The notes beneath the pieces are model-generated. The model was not told the DNA's origin, searched no databases, and worked only from the letters and a program-made list of their open reading frames with translations. A stretch of 64,000 nt of DNA, from the NCBI GenBank assembly GCA_022703445.1, contig JAKLDR010000012.1, positions 1 to 64,000 of the forward strand. Reading direction: 5' to 3'. The DNA comes from Planctomycetota bacterium (GTDB taxonomy: Bacteria; Planctomycetota; SZUA-567; JAKLDR01). A program made the position numbers and the translations under genes. This document shows, piece after piece, positions 26,601 through 34,447 of this stretch; the first letter of the stretch is position 1, and each line of letters opens with the position of its first letter.

Positions 26601-26654
26601 CCCGGCGGGGCCAGCCAGGAGCGTCAACAGGAACAAGCTTCCGGAGATTCTCAT
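23625..26654 (-). CDS. Secreted NHL-propeller protein, paralogue C
   Basis: A 1009-residue exported protein with signal peptide MRISGSLFLLTLLAGPAGAA. The architecture matches paralogues A and D: FlgD-like Ig domain (DRETDVAVYIEDAKG), NHL propeller (DPRAVAVDGQGRVFIADCGN), an inserted sandwich ending FAIDWIRIGSG, and a tail with ECHCFGTDLDMDDFGR and GYGNQDFCGPES. The ATG at 26654 follows GAGGGGG. The frame stays open far upstream into the next gene, but the signal peptide and ribosome site fix the start. It is 26 bp from paralogue B, so the two are in one operon. Extracellular polymer recognition or degradation is plausible but unproven. Confidence 0.82.
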   Translation of the reverse strand: MRISGSLFLLTLLAGPAGAAEPAAPPAFTKKPAAAKAGDKTVVTFAVDRETDVAVYIEDAKGRIVRHLAAGVLGKNPPEPLKAGALEQSVEWDSRDDDGRPAEGGPFKVRVGLGLRASWGGLAFAEPGRSGPNMLEHLVAGLAVGPDGRVYVGQPHGTYHLGSVSKTLVFRRDGAYEKTIMPYAPTVPFERLKPTGAFVNSLGMVNPKHGPYVQRHVWLYPVSKVNFQTPAAAPDGCIYMAGDAGKAGGVVTVIDGDGGVPAESYAGPALGRRWLDAPCLALAGDGKALYATRLASMDAKGVSAKEAHAVFRIKLPERGPAEVFFGEPDAAGADEKHLSDPRAVAVDGQGRVFIADCGNNRIVVVNEADRSFAGSIPVEGPIWVGVHKKTGAVYAYGKAGRLIKFPSWKDAKEAYGAALPSAYEPGLQRKETSYFALDAAAQPPVLWAGAWDAKKGPLFLRFEDDGTKFTDPVPAGCYRPETPRRTCADPTHRLVATVAGGKFRLLDDEAGTVSTVNVPNRFLGCYHRLDREGNIYGVTAGDPVQRVGRDGKPLPFPATAADPRLKGSLPVGNRGNSAWERDFWIDRRGEIYVNRQAHIYHGLDTLEVFDQQGKFLRVALWSITDGMYGPRVDGKGNIVVLDTVEPPDQPFPKEFAGADSRLYDWFYGSVIKFGPRGGAAWKTGDDFCPADFENWRAYGRVTNLRTTGGSLTGQIVKGAPHPPGVALVSGRAGTLIDADKVKTVSIRLKNGTDGTKALLELAKEGIISDHGPIIKTVDIKPNSDFAEYTFDLTDVKEWKGLVRTIAVHPSDTKGEGSFAIDWIRIGSGADQKTYDFNAEDSYEAKLPADARKEPVRASHWMPQGTLQGAEWIRPGVSAVSAQGYGECHCFGTDLDMDDFGRIFAPDSLRFRVCVLDANGNELTTIGGYGNQDFCGPESYVLDPKEKVLRPRKADDPKDLVSPFARPEIPLAWVNGVAVTDRHAFITDMINKRILKVKLEYVAEERCEVR

Positions 26655-26680
26655 GAGTCCCCCTCTGCAACTGCCCGGGC

Positions 26681-29224
26681 CTACTGCACCGTGCAGTTCT
26701 CCTCCGTCGCGTAGCTCAGCCTGACCTTGACCACGCGCAGGTTGATGGTGTCGGCCACGTAGGCGTAGCGGTCGCTGACCGCCACGTAGACCGGCCAGGC
26801 CAGCGGGATCTCCGGGGCCTTGAGCCGGGCGTCCGGGCCTCCCGAGTCCAGGTTGCCGTAGTGGCCGAATGCCCCGATCGGATTGTTGGCCGTGTCGACC
26901 ATCTCCACGCGGAACTGCCCGAGGTTCGGATAGAACACCCGGCCGAAGTCGTCCACGTCGAAGCCGGCGTTCTCGCAGTGGCAGCCCTCGGAGCCGATGC
27001 CCCAGGTCTGCGAGTACGGAGAGAACCCGAAGCGCACCCACTCCGCGCCCTGCACCGTCCCGTTCTTGAGGCCCCGGCAGTAGGTCCCCGGGTAGCTGAA
27101 CTCCTCGCCCGGCTTCTTGGCCAGAGCCTCGGGCGGCTCGCCCTTGGCCGCCTTCGGCAGCTTCTTCTCGTACCAGATGGCCCCGCCCTCGGGCGGGAAC
27201 TTGATGATGCTGCCGTAGATGTAGTTGTAGGGGTCGACTTCCTTCGGGTTCTGGATCGTGCGCTTGCCGTCGAAGAACTCCGGGCACATCCGGCCCTTGG
27301 GCTTGACCGGCTCCGCCACGTAGATGTTGCCCCGCGCGTCGACCCTGGGGATGGCCCGGCCGGTGCACTGCCACAGGGCCGTGCGCTTGGCCTTGCCGTC
27401 CAGGCCGTGCACGTTGAGGCAGGTCAGCCCCTCGCCGGGATCCACGACGTAGATCTCGTCCTTGCGCACGGCCAGCCGGTTGTCCGGCCCCAGGGTCATG
27501 ACCGCGTGGGTCAGCCCCGTGTTCTTGGGCCCGTTGTCCGGCGCGCCGTCCCAGGGAAGCGGCTTGGCTTCGCGGGTCCAGCGCATCATGCCGTTGGGGT
27601 AGCCCATGGTGACGAGGTTGCCGTCCTCGCAGGGCACCACCTCGCAGTTGCCCCATCCGGTGACCCGCGTCGACCAGTTCGGGTTGGCGGAGACCACCGT
27701 CAGCTTCCCGCTGGCCTCGTCGATGCGCACCGGCTGGCCCCCGGTCTGCAGGTGCAGCTCCCCGCGGGCGCGGTCCATGCGCAGGTCCTTGGGGCCCGCG
27801 GCCATCAGCGGGCTGTACCGCTTGCGCAGTTCGTCGCGGAGGACCAGCTTGCCGTCCACGTCCTCGAAGAAGTACATGCCCTGGGAGGTGTACAGGGACT
27901 GCGCCCAGATGCGCACCGGCTGGCGCGAGGCGTCCACGGCCAGGAGCGGCCTGGCCCACTGCCGGTGGCTCTCCCGGGGCATCTTGGCCCGGCAGACCTC
28001 GCGCCCGGTCTTGAGCCCCTCGAACTTCACCAGCTCGTACTGGAGCTCGTCCTTGGTCGCGCAGACCACGTACACCGCGCCGCTCTCCGGGTCGGCGCCG
28101 ACATAGCGCGCGGAATCGACCTTGAGCTCCCCCGCCGGGCTGCCGTCCTTCTCGCGGAAGGCGGCCACCCGGCCGGCCCGGGGATCGACCACGTAGAGGA
28201 GGCCCCCGGCGCAGGCGATGTGCCCCGGCGCGGCCACCGGCGGCTCCTGCCCCGCCTCGGCCGTCGGCTTGCCGAGGAACGGCGCGGCCTCGGCGCGCGT
28301 GGCCAGGTCCACCCGGTAGACGCAGGGCAGCGGTTCGCTCTCCTTGCCCTTGACCCGGGACGCTCCCGAGACGTAGAGGTAGCGGTCGCCCTCGCCGACG
28401 GCCAGGTACCAGCCGGCCACGCCCTTCTCGAAGAGCGCCCGGCTCAGGAACTCCGGATAGGGCGAGCCCCCGTCGGCCGAGAGGCTGGCCAGCAGCCCGC
28501 CGCTGAGCATCCAGTGGACGCCGCCCTTGCTGTCGACGGCCGGGTTGGAGGACAGGCTCCGTCCCCGGCCCGAGCCCTGGGGATCGGGGTAGAAGTTCAG
28601 CGACTGCCAAGAATGGATCCGCGGCACCAGGCGGCCGGCCTCGTCCTGCATCGCCCCCATGGCCCTGGTCTTCTCGCCGGGGACGTCCGCGGGGAAGGGC
28701 AGCAGCATGCGCCGGAAGCGTCCCTCGCGGTCCAGTACCTTCACCTTGATCCCACCCTGGTTGAAGTTGGCCGCGCCGTCCCGGTAGAACACATAGACGC
28801 TGCCGTCCGGCCCGCCCGCGAAGGTCTCGAGGCCGGTCACCACGTCCGGGTTATTGAGCAGGAAGCTCTCGAACTTGGGGCTCAGCCCGAGCGCCACGCG
28901 GACCTTGAAGGGGCCGCCCTGGGCGGGCTGGCCCCGGTCGTCCCGCCCGTCCCACTCGAGGCTCTGGGCCAGGCCGGGCTTGAGCGGCGCGGGGGCCTTG
29001 GCGCCAAGAACCCCGGCGGCCAGGTGACAGACCACCTTGCCGGCGGCGTCCTCCACGTAGACGGCCACGTCGGTTTCGCGGTCGACAGCGAAGGAGACGG
29101 TGAACTTATCACCGGCCTTGGCCGCGGACGGCTTCTTGGTAAACGATGGCAGGGCGGGCTCGGCCGCCATCGCAGCCGCTGCCATCAGGCCCAAGGCCAG
29201 CGCGCTCATCAGCGCCACGCGCAT
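26681..29224 (-). CDS. Secreted NHL-propeller protein, paralogue B (short form)
   Basis: An 847-residue exported protein with signal peptide MRVALMSALALGLMAAAAMA and the same FlgD-like Ig domain as its neighbours (DRETDVAVYVEDAAG, HLAAGVLGAKAPAPLK). It is about 160-210 residues shorter because it lacks the inserted carbohydrate-binding-like sandwich. In its place is a short segment around EALAKKPGEEFSYPGTYC. The tail motif is CHCENAGFDVDDFGR, and the NQDNCGPES block is reduced to GHYGNLDSGGPDA. AGGAGG precedes the ATG at 29224. It is the most divergent of the four copies and may have a different ligand. Confidence 0.82.
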   Translation of the reverse strand: MRVALMSALALGLMAAAAMAAEPALPSFTKKPSAAKAGDKFTVSFAVDRETDVAVYVEDAAGKVVCHLAAGVLGAKAPAPLKPGLAQSLEWDGRDDRGQPAQGGPFKVRVALGLSPKFESFLLNNPDVVTGLETFAGGPDGSVYVFYRDGAANFNQGGIKVKVLDREGRFRRMLLPFPADVPGEKTRAMGAMQDEAGRLVPRIHSWQSLNFYPDPQGSGRGRSLSSNPAVDSKGGVHWMLSGGLLASLSADGGSPYPEFLSRALFEKGVAGWYLAVGEGDRYLYVSGASRVKGKESEPLPCVYRVDLATRAEAAPFLGKPTAEAGQEPPVAAPGHIACAGGLLYVVDPRAGRVAAFREKDGSPAGELKVDSARYVGADPESGAVYVVCATKDELQYELVKFEGLKTGREVCRAKMPRESHRQWARPLLAVDASRQPVRIWAQSLYTSQGMYFFEDVDGKLVLRDELRKRYSPLMAAGPKDLRMDRARGELHLQTGGQPVRIDEASGKLTVVSANPNWSTRVTGWGNCEVVPCEDGNLVTMGYPNGMMRWTREAKPLPWDGAPDNGPKNTGLTHAVMTLGPDNRLAVRKDEIYVVDPGEGLTCLNVHGLDGKAKRTALWQCTGRAIPRVDARGNIYVAEPVKPKGRMCPEFFDGKRTIQNPKEVDPYNYIYGSIIKFPPEGGAIWYEKKLPKAAKGEPPEALAKKPGEEFSYPGTYCRGLKNGTVQGAEWVRFGFSPYSQTWGIGSEGCHCENAGFDVDDFGRVFYPNLGQFRVEMVDTANNPIGAFGHYGNLDSGGPDARLKAPEIPLAWPVYVAVSDRYAYVADTINLRVVKVRLSYATEENCTVQ

Positions 29225-29240
29225 GGGAAACCTCCTGTCA

Positions 29241-29322
29241 GAAGGATGAGGGGCGGAGGGAGGAGAACCGAAGCCCCGAGGCCGGCCTTCCAACCCTCCA
29301 CCCTCCACCTTCCACCTCTTCC
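29241..29322. repeat. Purine/pyrimidine phrase repeat between NHL-B and NHL-A
   Basis: A purine-rich stretch at 29241-29266 (GATGAGGGGCGGAGGGAGG) faces a pyrimidine-rich tandem run at 29287-29322 built from CCACCCTCCACCTTCCACC. They are imperfectly complementary. The tract fills the 98-bp gap between two operon genes. Confidence 0.6.
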
Positions 29323-32300
29323 TCACGGCGCCGCCACCGCCTCGACCGCGGCGTAGTCCAGCTTCACGCGCAGGATGCGCTTGTTCATCACGTCGTCCAC
29401 GTAGGCGTGCTTGTCGGTCACGGCCACGCCGACGATCCAGCCGAAGGCGATCTCGGGCTTGGCGAAGGGGCTGACCAGGTCCTTGGGGTCGTCGGCCTTC
29501 CGCGGGCGCAGGAACTTGCCGGCCGGATCCATGACGTGGCTGTCCGGGCCGCAGTTGTCCTGGTTGCCGTAGCCGCCGATGGAGATGATCTCGTTGCCGT
29601 TGGTGTCGAGCACCCCGACCCGGAAGCGCCCCGTGTCCGGCGCGAAGACCCGGCCGAAGTCGTCCACGTCGAAGTCCGAGCCGGTGCACTGGCACTGGCC
29701 GATGGCTCCGGCCAGCACCGGCGAGAACCCCGGCTTCCACCAGCGGGCGCCCTGCAGCTCGACGGGGCCCTGGCGGTGGGCGGCCAGTTTCTCCCGCTTC
29801 ATGGTGGCGGGCAGCCGGCGCTCGGGCGCGTCCTCGGCGTCGAAGTTCCAGACCGTCGCGCCGCCCCCTTCGCCGAGCCGGACCCAGTCGATCCGGAAGG
29901 AGCCGGCGGCCGCGCTGGTGGGGCAGAGGTTCATCCGCCAGATGACGCCCTTCCACTCCGCCTCCCCGGACAGGTCGAAGACATACTCCGCGAAGTCGCT
30001 GTTGGGCTTGATCGCCACGGACTTGGTGAAGCCGACGTCCGAACCCAGCCGGAACCAGGTCAGGGTGGCCTTGTCGCCGCCGCTGTCGTTCTTCAGGCGC
30101 ACGGAGATCTTCTTGAAGGCGGCGGTGTCGTAGCCCCTCCGCGGGAAGGCCAGCGTCGCCGGCCCCCGGGCGAAGGTCCCGGCCAGCGCGCCGCCGGTCG
30201 TCCGGAAGTCGGACACCCGCTGCTTGCCGTCGGGGGAGTGAGCCTGGCCGTAGCCGATGCCCCAGCCCTCGTAGGTCATGGCCGTGAAGTCGCCCGGGTT
30301 CCAGATCGCGCCGCCCTCCGGCCCGAACTTGACGATGCTGCCGTAGATGTTGTCGAACCACATCTCCTGGACCGGGCTCAGCCGCCCCGCGAACTCGTCG
30401 GGCCAGGGTTTGGCGGGGTCCTTGCAGGGTTCCATCAGGTAGATGTTGCCGCGCGCGTCCACCCGCGGGCCGTAGCCGCCCTCGCGCGTCTCGTGCACCG
30501 CGATGCGCTTCAGGTTCCCGTCCCGGTCGTAGACGTGGACGGCGTGGAGCCCGTGGTAGACGGCCCCCTGGGCCTTGACGTAGAGGTCGCCGTTGCGGGC
30601 CACGCCGAAGTCGCGCTCCCAAGCGGTGGTCCCGTTGCAGCCGTAGACCAGGCGCCCCCCGCGCAGCCACGGGTCCTGGAGCGTGGCCGCGAACGGCACG
30701 GGCTTGCCGTCGCGGTCCCAGCGGCAGATGCCGGCGCCCTGCTCCCAGTGGTCCTGGGCGTAGATGGATCCGTCCGGGCCGAGACGGAAGCTGCGGCCGT
30801 AGTTGAACAGCCCGGGAACGTCCCGGATCTTCCCCGTCTCCTCGTCCAGGACCCGCAACGGGTACCGCCCGTACGCATCCGTGCCGGTTGCGCACGCCAC
30901 CAGGCGGTGCGTCGGATCGGAGGTCGGCCGGTTGACCAGCTGGTCGAAGAAGCACTTCGCCGGGACCGCATCCGAGAACTTGTCGCCCAGGTCCTCGCAG
31001 CGGACCAGGGCACGCCCCCCGCTGAGGGGGCTCTTCTGTCCCACCCACACGACCGCCGGATCCGCGGAACAGTCCACGGCGAATGTCGTCCCGACGCCCC
31101 ACCACCACTCCTTGCCGATGCCTTTGCGCAAACCGACGTAATCGCTTCGGGCCAGTTCCTTCGGATTCTCCCACCCCGAGAACTTGATCAGGATCGTCTG
31201 CTTGCTGCAGACGTAGACCGCGCCGGTGCGGGGGTGGGCCGCCACCCAGGAGGGCGCCTCGACCGGGATCGAGCCCGCGAAGCTCTTGTCCTTCTCGTTG
31301 AGCACCAGAATGCGGTTGTTGCCGCGGTCGGCGATCAGCAGGCGGCCCTTGCCGTCCAGGGCCACCGCGCACGGGTCGTTGAGGTGCGCGTTGTCGCTGC
31401 CGGACTTGCCCGGCTCGCCGAACCAGACCGCCGCCGGCCCGCGCTCCGGAAGCGGGGCGGTGTAGATGGCGTGGTGCGTCGGCTTGGCGTGGGGGTGGTC
31501 GACCGGCCCCAGGCCGGCGATGTAGACCGATTTGCCGTCGGCCGACGCGGCCAGCACCGGATAGTAGGCAAAGCCCAACTGGGCGCTGCCGCCCAGTGCC
31601 GGACCTGCATAGGTCGGGTTGGGGATGCCGCCGTCGGCGTCCAGCATGGCCAGATGGGCGATCAGTCCGCGCTGGTTGGCCCCCGAGGTCGCCGGGACGA
31701 CGGCCAGGACCAGTCGGCCGTCGGGCAGCACCGCGGGCTGGTACCCGAAGAAGGCATCGTCGTGCGAGTAGAGCGAAAGCCCGCTCGCCCGATGGATCAG
31801 CGGGTTCATCGCGCCGTAGGAGTTGACGAAGCCCCCGCCGGTGCGCCCCGCCGGCAGGTTCGCCGGGAAGGGCTTGAGGGTCTTCTCGTAGGAGCCGTCG
31901 CGCCGGAAGACGTGGATCTTGTACAGGTCCCAGTGCCCCGACCAGACCGCGCCCTGTTCGACGACGTAGACCCGCCCGTCGGGACCGGCGGCCAGGCCGA
32001 TCACGTTCTCGATGTGGTTCGGCCCGGTCTGGTCCTTCTCGGCGAACGGCAGGCCGGCGTAGCTGGCCTTCAACCCGGCTCCCACCCGGAACTTGAAGGG
32101 CCCGCCGGCCGCGGGCTTCCCGTCGTCGTCCCGGCCGTCCCACTCGACGGACTGCTCGAGCGAGTTGGCCTTGAGCGGCTCCGGCGGGTTCTTGCCGAGG
32201 ACGCCGGCGGCCAGATGCCGGACGACCTTTCCGGCCGCGTCCTCCACGTAGACCGCCACGTCGGTCTCGCGGTCGACGGCGAAGGTGACGGTGGTCTTCT

Positions 32301-32415
32301 CACCGGCCTTGGCCGCGACGGGCTTCTTGGCGAACGAGGGCGGAGCCGGTTCCGCCGACCGGGCCGAAGCCGCCGCCAGGATCAGTGTCGCTGTGCAGGT
32401 CAGCGCGAAGCGCAT
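29323..32415 (-). CDS. Secreted NHL-propeller protein, paralogue A
   Basis: A 1030-residue exported protein, the first propeller after the regulator gene. It has signal peptide MRFALTCTATLILAAASARS, a FlgD-like Ig domain (about 25-130), an NHL propeller with DPCAVALDGKGRLLIADRGN, the inserted sandwich ending FRIDWVRLGEGG, and a C-terminal block with QCQCTGSDFDVDDFGR and GYGNQDNCGPDS. It is most similar to paralogue D. The start has AAAGGAGG upstream. The four paralogues and the regulator run in the same direction with gaps of 26-143 bp, so they look like one regulated operon. Confidence 0.82.
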   Translation of the reverse strand: MRFALTCTATLILAAASARSAEPAPPSFAKKPVAAKAGEKTTVTFAVDRETDVAVYVEDAAGKVVRHLAAGVLGKNPPEPLKANSLEQSVEWDGRDDDGKPAAGGPFKFRVGAGLKASYAGLPFAEKDQTGPNHIENVIGLAAGPDGRVYVVEQGAVWSGHWDLYKIHVFRRDGSYEKTLKPFPANLPAGRTGGGFVNSYGAMNPLIHRASGLSLYSHDDAFFGYQPAVLPDGRLVLAVVPATSGANQRGLIAHLAMLDADGGIPNPTYAGPALGGSAQLGFAYYPVLAASADGKSVYIAGLGPVDHPHAKPTHHAIYTAPLPERGPAAVWFGEPGKSGSDNAHLNDPCAVALDGKGRLLIADRGNNRILVLNEKDKSFAGSIPVEAPSWVAAHPRTGAVYVCSKQTILIKFSGWENPKELARSDYVGLRKGIGKEWWWGVGTTFAVDCSADPAVVWVGQKSPLSGGRALVRCEDLGDKFSDAVPAKCFFDQLVNRPTSDPTHRLVACATGTDAYGRYPLRVLDEETGKIRDVPGLFNYGRSFRLGPDGSIYAQDHWEQGAGICRWDRDGKPVPFAATLQDPWLRGGRLVYGCNGTTAWERDFGVARNGDLYVKAQGAVYHGLHAVHVYDRDGNLKRIAVHETREGGYGPRVDARGNIYLMEPCKDPAKPWPDEFAGRLSPVQEMWFDNIYGSIVKFGPEGGAIWNPGDFTAMTYEGWGIGYGQAHSPDGKQRVSDFRTTGGALAGTFARGPATLAFPRRGYDTAAFKKISVRLKNDSGGDKATLTWFRLGSDVGFTKSVAIKPNSDFAEYVFDLSGEAEWKGVIWRMNLCPTSAAAGSFRIDWVRLGEGGGATVWNFDAEDAPERRLPATMKREKLAAHRQGPVELQGARWWKPGFSPVLAGAIGQCQCTGSDFDVDDFGRVFAPDTGRFRVGVLDTNGNEIISIGGYGNQDNCGPDSHVMDPAGKFLRPRKADDPKDLVSPFAKPEIAFGWIVGVAVTDKHAYVDDVMNKRILRVKLDYAAVEAVAAP

Positions 32416-32445
32416 GATGGGCCTCCTTTGAGATCGACGGCAAGG

Positions 32446-32534
32446 GTTTGTGAGTTTGTGAGCATGTGGGTGTGTGAGGACGAGGGCCAACACCCCACCT
32501 CGCCCGTACACACACGCACACACCCACACACCCC
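32446..32534. repeat. Inverted 'gtgtgtgag/cacacac' phrase repeat between regulator and NHL-A
   Basis: Arm 32446-32479 repeats GTTTGTGAG/GTGTGTGAG words. Arm 32507-32534 is a run of ACACACACGC/CACCCACACA that is complementary to it. The loop is about 27 nt. It occupies the 143-bp gap between the regulator and the first propeller gene and could affect the mRNA downstream of the regulator. Confidence 0.75.
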
Positions 32535-32558
32535 TGGACTTCACGGCGCCGCCACCTC

Positions 32559-33659
32559 TCACGTCCTCAGCCTCGCCGGCACGCGCACGCGCAGCGGCGG
32601 CAGCTCCGGATGAGCCCAACGTTCGGTCAGCACGGCCATGGCCGAGTCGGCCATGGCCCGCAGGCTCCAGGTGACCGCCGGCGCGACCTGCCCCCCGGCG
32701 AAGCCCGGCGCGTAGTCCCTGTCGTAGAGCTCCTCGGCGCACCAGCCGACCATCTGCAGGTCTCGGCCGAGAACCAGCCCGGCCTCGTCGGCGACCTGCT
32801 TGATCGCTGTGGCGTAGATGCTCCAGAGCGCGACCACCGCCTCGGGGCGGCCGCGGCCGGACAGCAACCTGCGGGCGGCTTCCAGGACGCCGCCCTCCGG
32901 ACAGCTGAAGACCAGCTCGGGGTTGAGCATGGCGTTCTCGCCGAAGAGCCCGGCCGCGAAGCCCCCGAAACGGTCCAGCTCGTGCGTGCTGCGGTCATCG
33001 GGCCCGAACCAGGCGATCCGGCGACAGCCGAGCTCGTGGAGGTGCCGGGCGGCCAGCATGCCGCCGTGATGGCCGTCCTGCATGACCGAGTCGAGGCCGC
33101 AGCCCTCGATCCAGGAGTCGACCATCATGGCCGGCACCCCCGACTCGCGGACGGCGCGGATCATATCCTGGTCGTGGGTGTCGATGATCACGGCGGAGGC
33201 CCGCGCGGTCTTGACGCGCGCCAGTATCCCGGCCGGATCCAGGGACCCGCCGCCCATGGCCAGGAGCGGCCAGCCGCGCCGGTCGGCCGCGGACTGCAGC
33301 TCCCTGACCAGGCCGACGTGGAACTCGTCCCACTGTTCCGGAGCTCCGGGCGCGCCGCGGACGAAGGCGATCGGGCAGCCCCGCGCCGGGTCGTTGGCCA
33401 GGCTCAGCACCCGGTAGCCCTTGCGCGGCTCGGCCCGGATGAGGCCGTCGGCCTTGAGACGCTCTAGCGCCCGGCGCACGGTGGTGTGGGCCACTCCGTG
33501 CTCCGCGGCCATCTCGCGCTCGGTGGGCAGGAAGCGGCCGACGGAGATCTCGCCGGACAGGAGCTGGCTGCGCAGCCGGTCGTAGACCTGCTCCGAGCCG
33601 CGGCCCGTGCCTGAGTTGCTCTGTCGCCCCTTCTTGCGTGCTAGTGCAGTGCTAGTCAT
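32559..33659 (-). CDS. GntR-type regulator with LacI-like sugar-binding domain
   Basis: A 366-residue transcription factor. The N-terminal winged helix of the GntR family covers about residues 20-90 (VYDRLRSQLLSGEISVGRFL, then TEREMAAEHGVAHTTVRRAL). The C-terminal domain (about 95-365) is of the LacI/periplasmic-binding type, the layout of AraR-like repressors (HLHELGCRRIAWFGPDDRST, then SCPEGGVLEAARRLL). Such proteins usually respond to a sugar or oligosaccharide. It is the first gene of the propeller operon, and four phased TGCTAG repeats overlap its start, suggesting autorepression and control of the propellers by a sugar-like ligand. Confidence 0.85.
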   Translation of the reverse strand: MTSTALARKKGRQSNSGTGRGSEQVYDRLRSQLLSGEISVGRFLPTEREMAAEHGVAHTTVRRALERLKADGLIRAEPRKGYRVLSLANDPARGCPIAFVRGAPGAPEQWDEFHVGLVRELQSAADRRGWPLLAMGGGSLDPAGILARVKTARASAVIIDTHDQDMIRAVRESGVPAMMVDSWIEGCGLDSVMQDGHHGGMLAARHLHELGCRRIAWFGPDDRSTHELDRFGGFAAGLFGENAMLNPELVFSCPEGGVLEAARRLLSGRGRPEAVVALWSIYATAIKQVADEAGLVLGRDLQMVGWCAEELYDRDYAPGFAGGQVAPAVTWSLRAMADSAMAVLTERWAHPELPPLRVRVPARLRT

Positions 33660-33688
33660 GGTGCTAGCTCCTATGCTAGGCTACTATA
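33639..33688 (-). promoter_or_regulatory. Phased TGCTAG operator repeats and -10 element of the regulator gene
   Basis: TGCTAG (CTAGCA on the coding strand) occurs at 33639, 33650, 33662 and 33674, that is every 11-12 bp or about one helical turn. A TATAGT -10 box on the minus strand lies at 33688-33683, so the repeats cover the start of transcription, the ribosome site (AGGAG) and the first codons. No strong -35 box is visible. An AT-rich inverted repeat (TGATACT...AGTATCA) is at 33720-33741. Confidence 0.6.
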
Positions 33689-33935
33689 CACGGCATGATC
33701 TGTCTTGTTGCTGATAAAATGATACTCTTGTGCAAGTATCAGAATATTAGGATGATAGATGCGATAGAGCGGGCCTGCCTGGCTGGCGTTAGGGCCGGAG
33801 CCCGCGCCGTCGGCGGATGCCGTAGAACCACCTCGCACTCATTAAACGATGCCCGGGCAGGGTGGAAGACCGTCTGAGTGATCCCGCACGGATGGCTCGC
33901 CGCCGGCCAGGACCTTCTCCCGGCAGCCGAGGCCG

Positions 33936-34397
33936 TCAGGCCTCTTCCTGCGGAGCGCCCTGTCCCTCGCGGCGCTTCTTCCAGGCCTCGGCCTCGCACT
34001 CGGCCATGGCCTTGAAGCCGCGGATCACCAGCATCACCGGGATGGCGTAGGCCACCACCGAGATCAGCCGGCCGGCGAAGGGGTAGCCCATGAAGAGGAT
34101 CTCGAAGGCCAGGTAGAACACGGCCACGGCGCCTCCGGCCACGATGCAGCTGACGATGGCCGCCTTGCTCCGCGCGACCAGCACGAATATCCCGCAGGCC
34201 AGGTTCACCGCCGCCATCAGGGCCATGGGAACGCCGAAGACTATCGAGCGGGCCACCCCGGCCACCGGCGGAGCGCTCTGCAGCCCAGTCAGGGTCAGAT
34301 AGGACCCGATCCCCAGAAAGACACCCATGAAGACCGCGAAAACGCCGACCTCGGTTATGACGCTGCGCGTTTTGGTCCCACTGGGCTCGCTTGCCAT
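33936..34397 (-). CDS. Small membrane protein with four helices
   Basis: A 153-residue integral membrane protein. Hydrophobic segments lie near residues 18-38, 50-72, 78-100 and 108-125. A charged C-terminal tail (ECEAEAWKKRREGQGAP) is probably cytoplasmic. I chose the ATG at 34397 with AGGAGG 8 bp upstream. No motif or family is recognised. It lies 50 bp downstream of the pseudokinase gene on the same strand and may be co-transcribed with it. The 276 bp between this gene and the regulator are unusually AT-rich for the window and hold no convincing gene. Confidence 0.65.
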   Translation of the reverse strand: MASEPSGTKTRSVITEVGVFAVFMGVFLGIGSYLTLTGLQSAPPVAGVARSIVFGVPMALMAAVNLACGIFVLVARSKAAIVSCIVAGGAVAVFYLAFEILFMGYPFAGRLISVVAYAIPVMLVIRGFKAMAECEAEAWKKRREGQGAPQEEA

Positions 34398-34447
34398 GAT
34401 CACGTCCTCCTCAATGAATAAGCTCCGGCTTCATCCAGGCCCCTGAC

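Noticed and set aside
23625-28610. One 1661-residue protein joining two propellers, and an 1820-residue frame at 26681-32143
   Set aside because: The upstream parts are out-of-frame readings of the neighbouring paralogue. A signal peptide and Shine-Dalgarno at 26654 and 29224 fix separate genes.
33695-33877. A 60-codon plus-strand frame in the AT-rich gap beside the regulator
   Set aside because: No ribosome site, no recognisable features, and it spans likely regulatory DNA including an inverted repeat.
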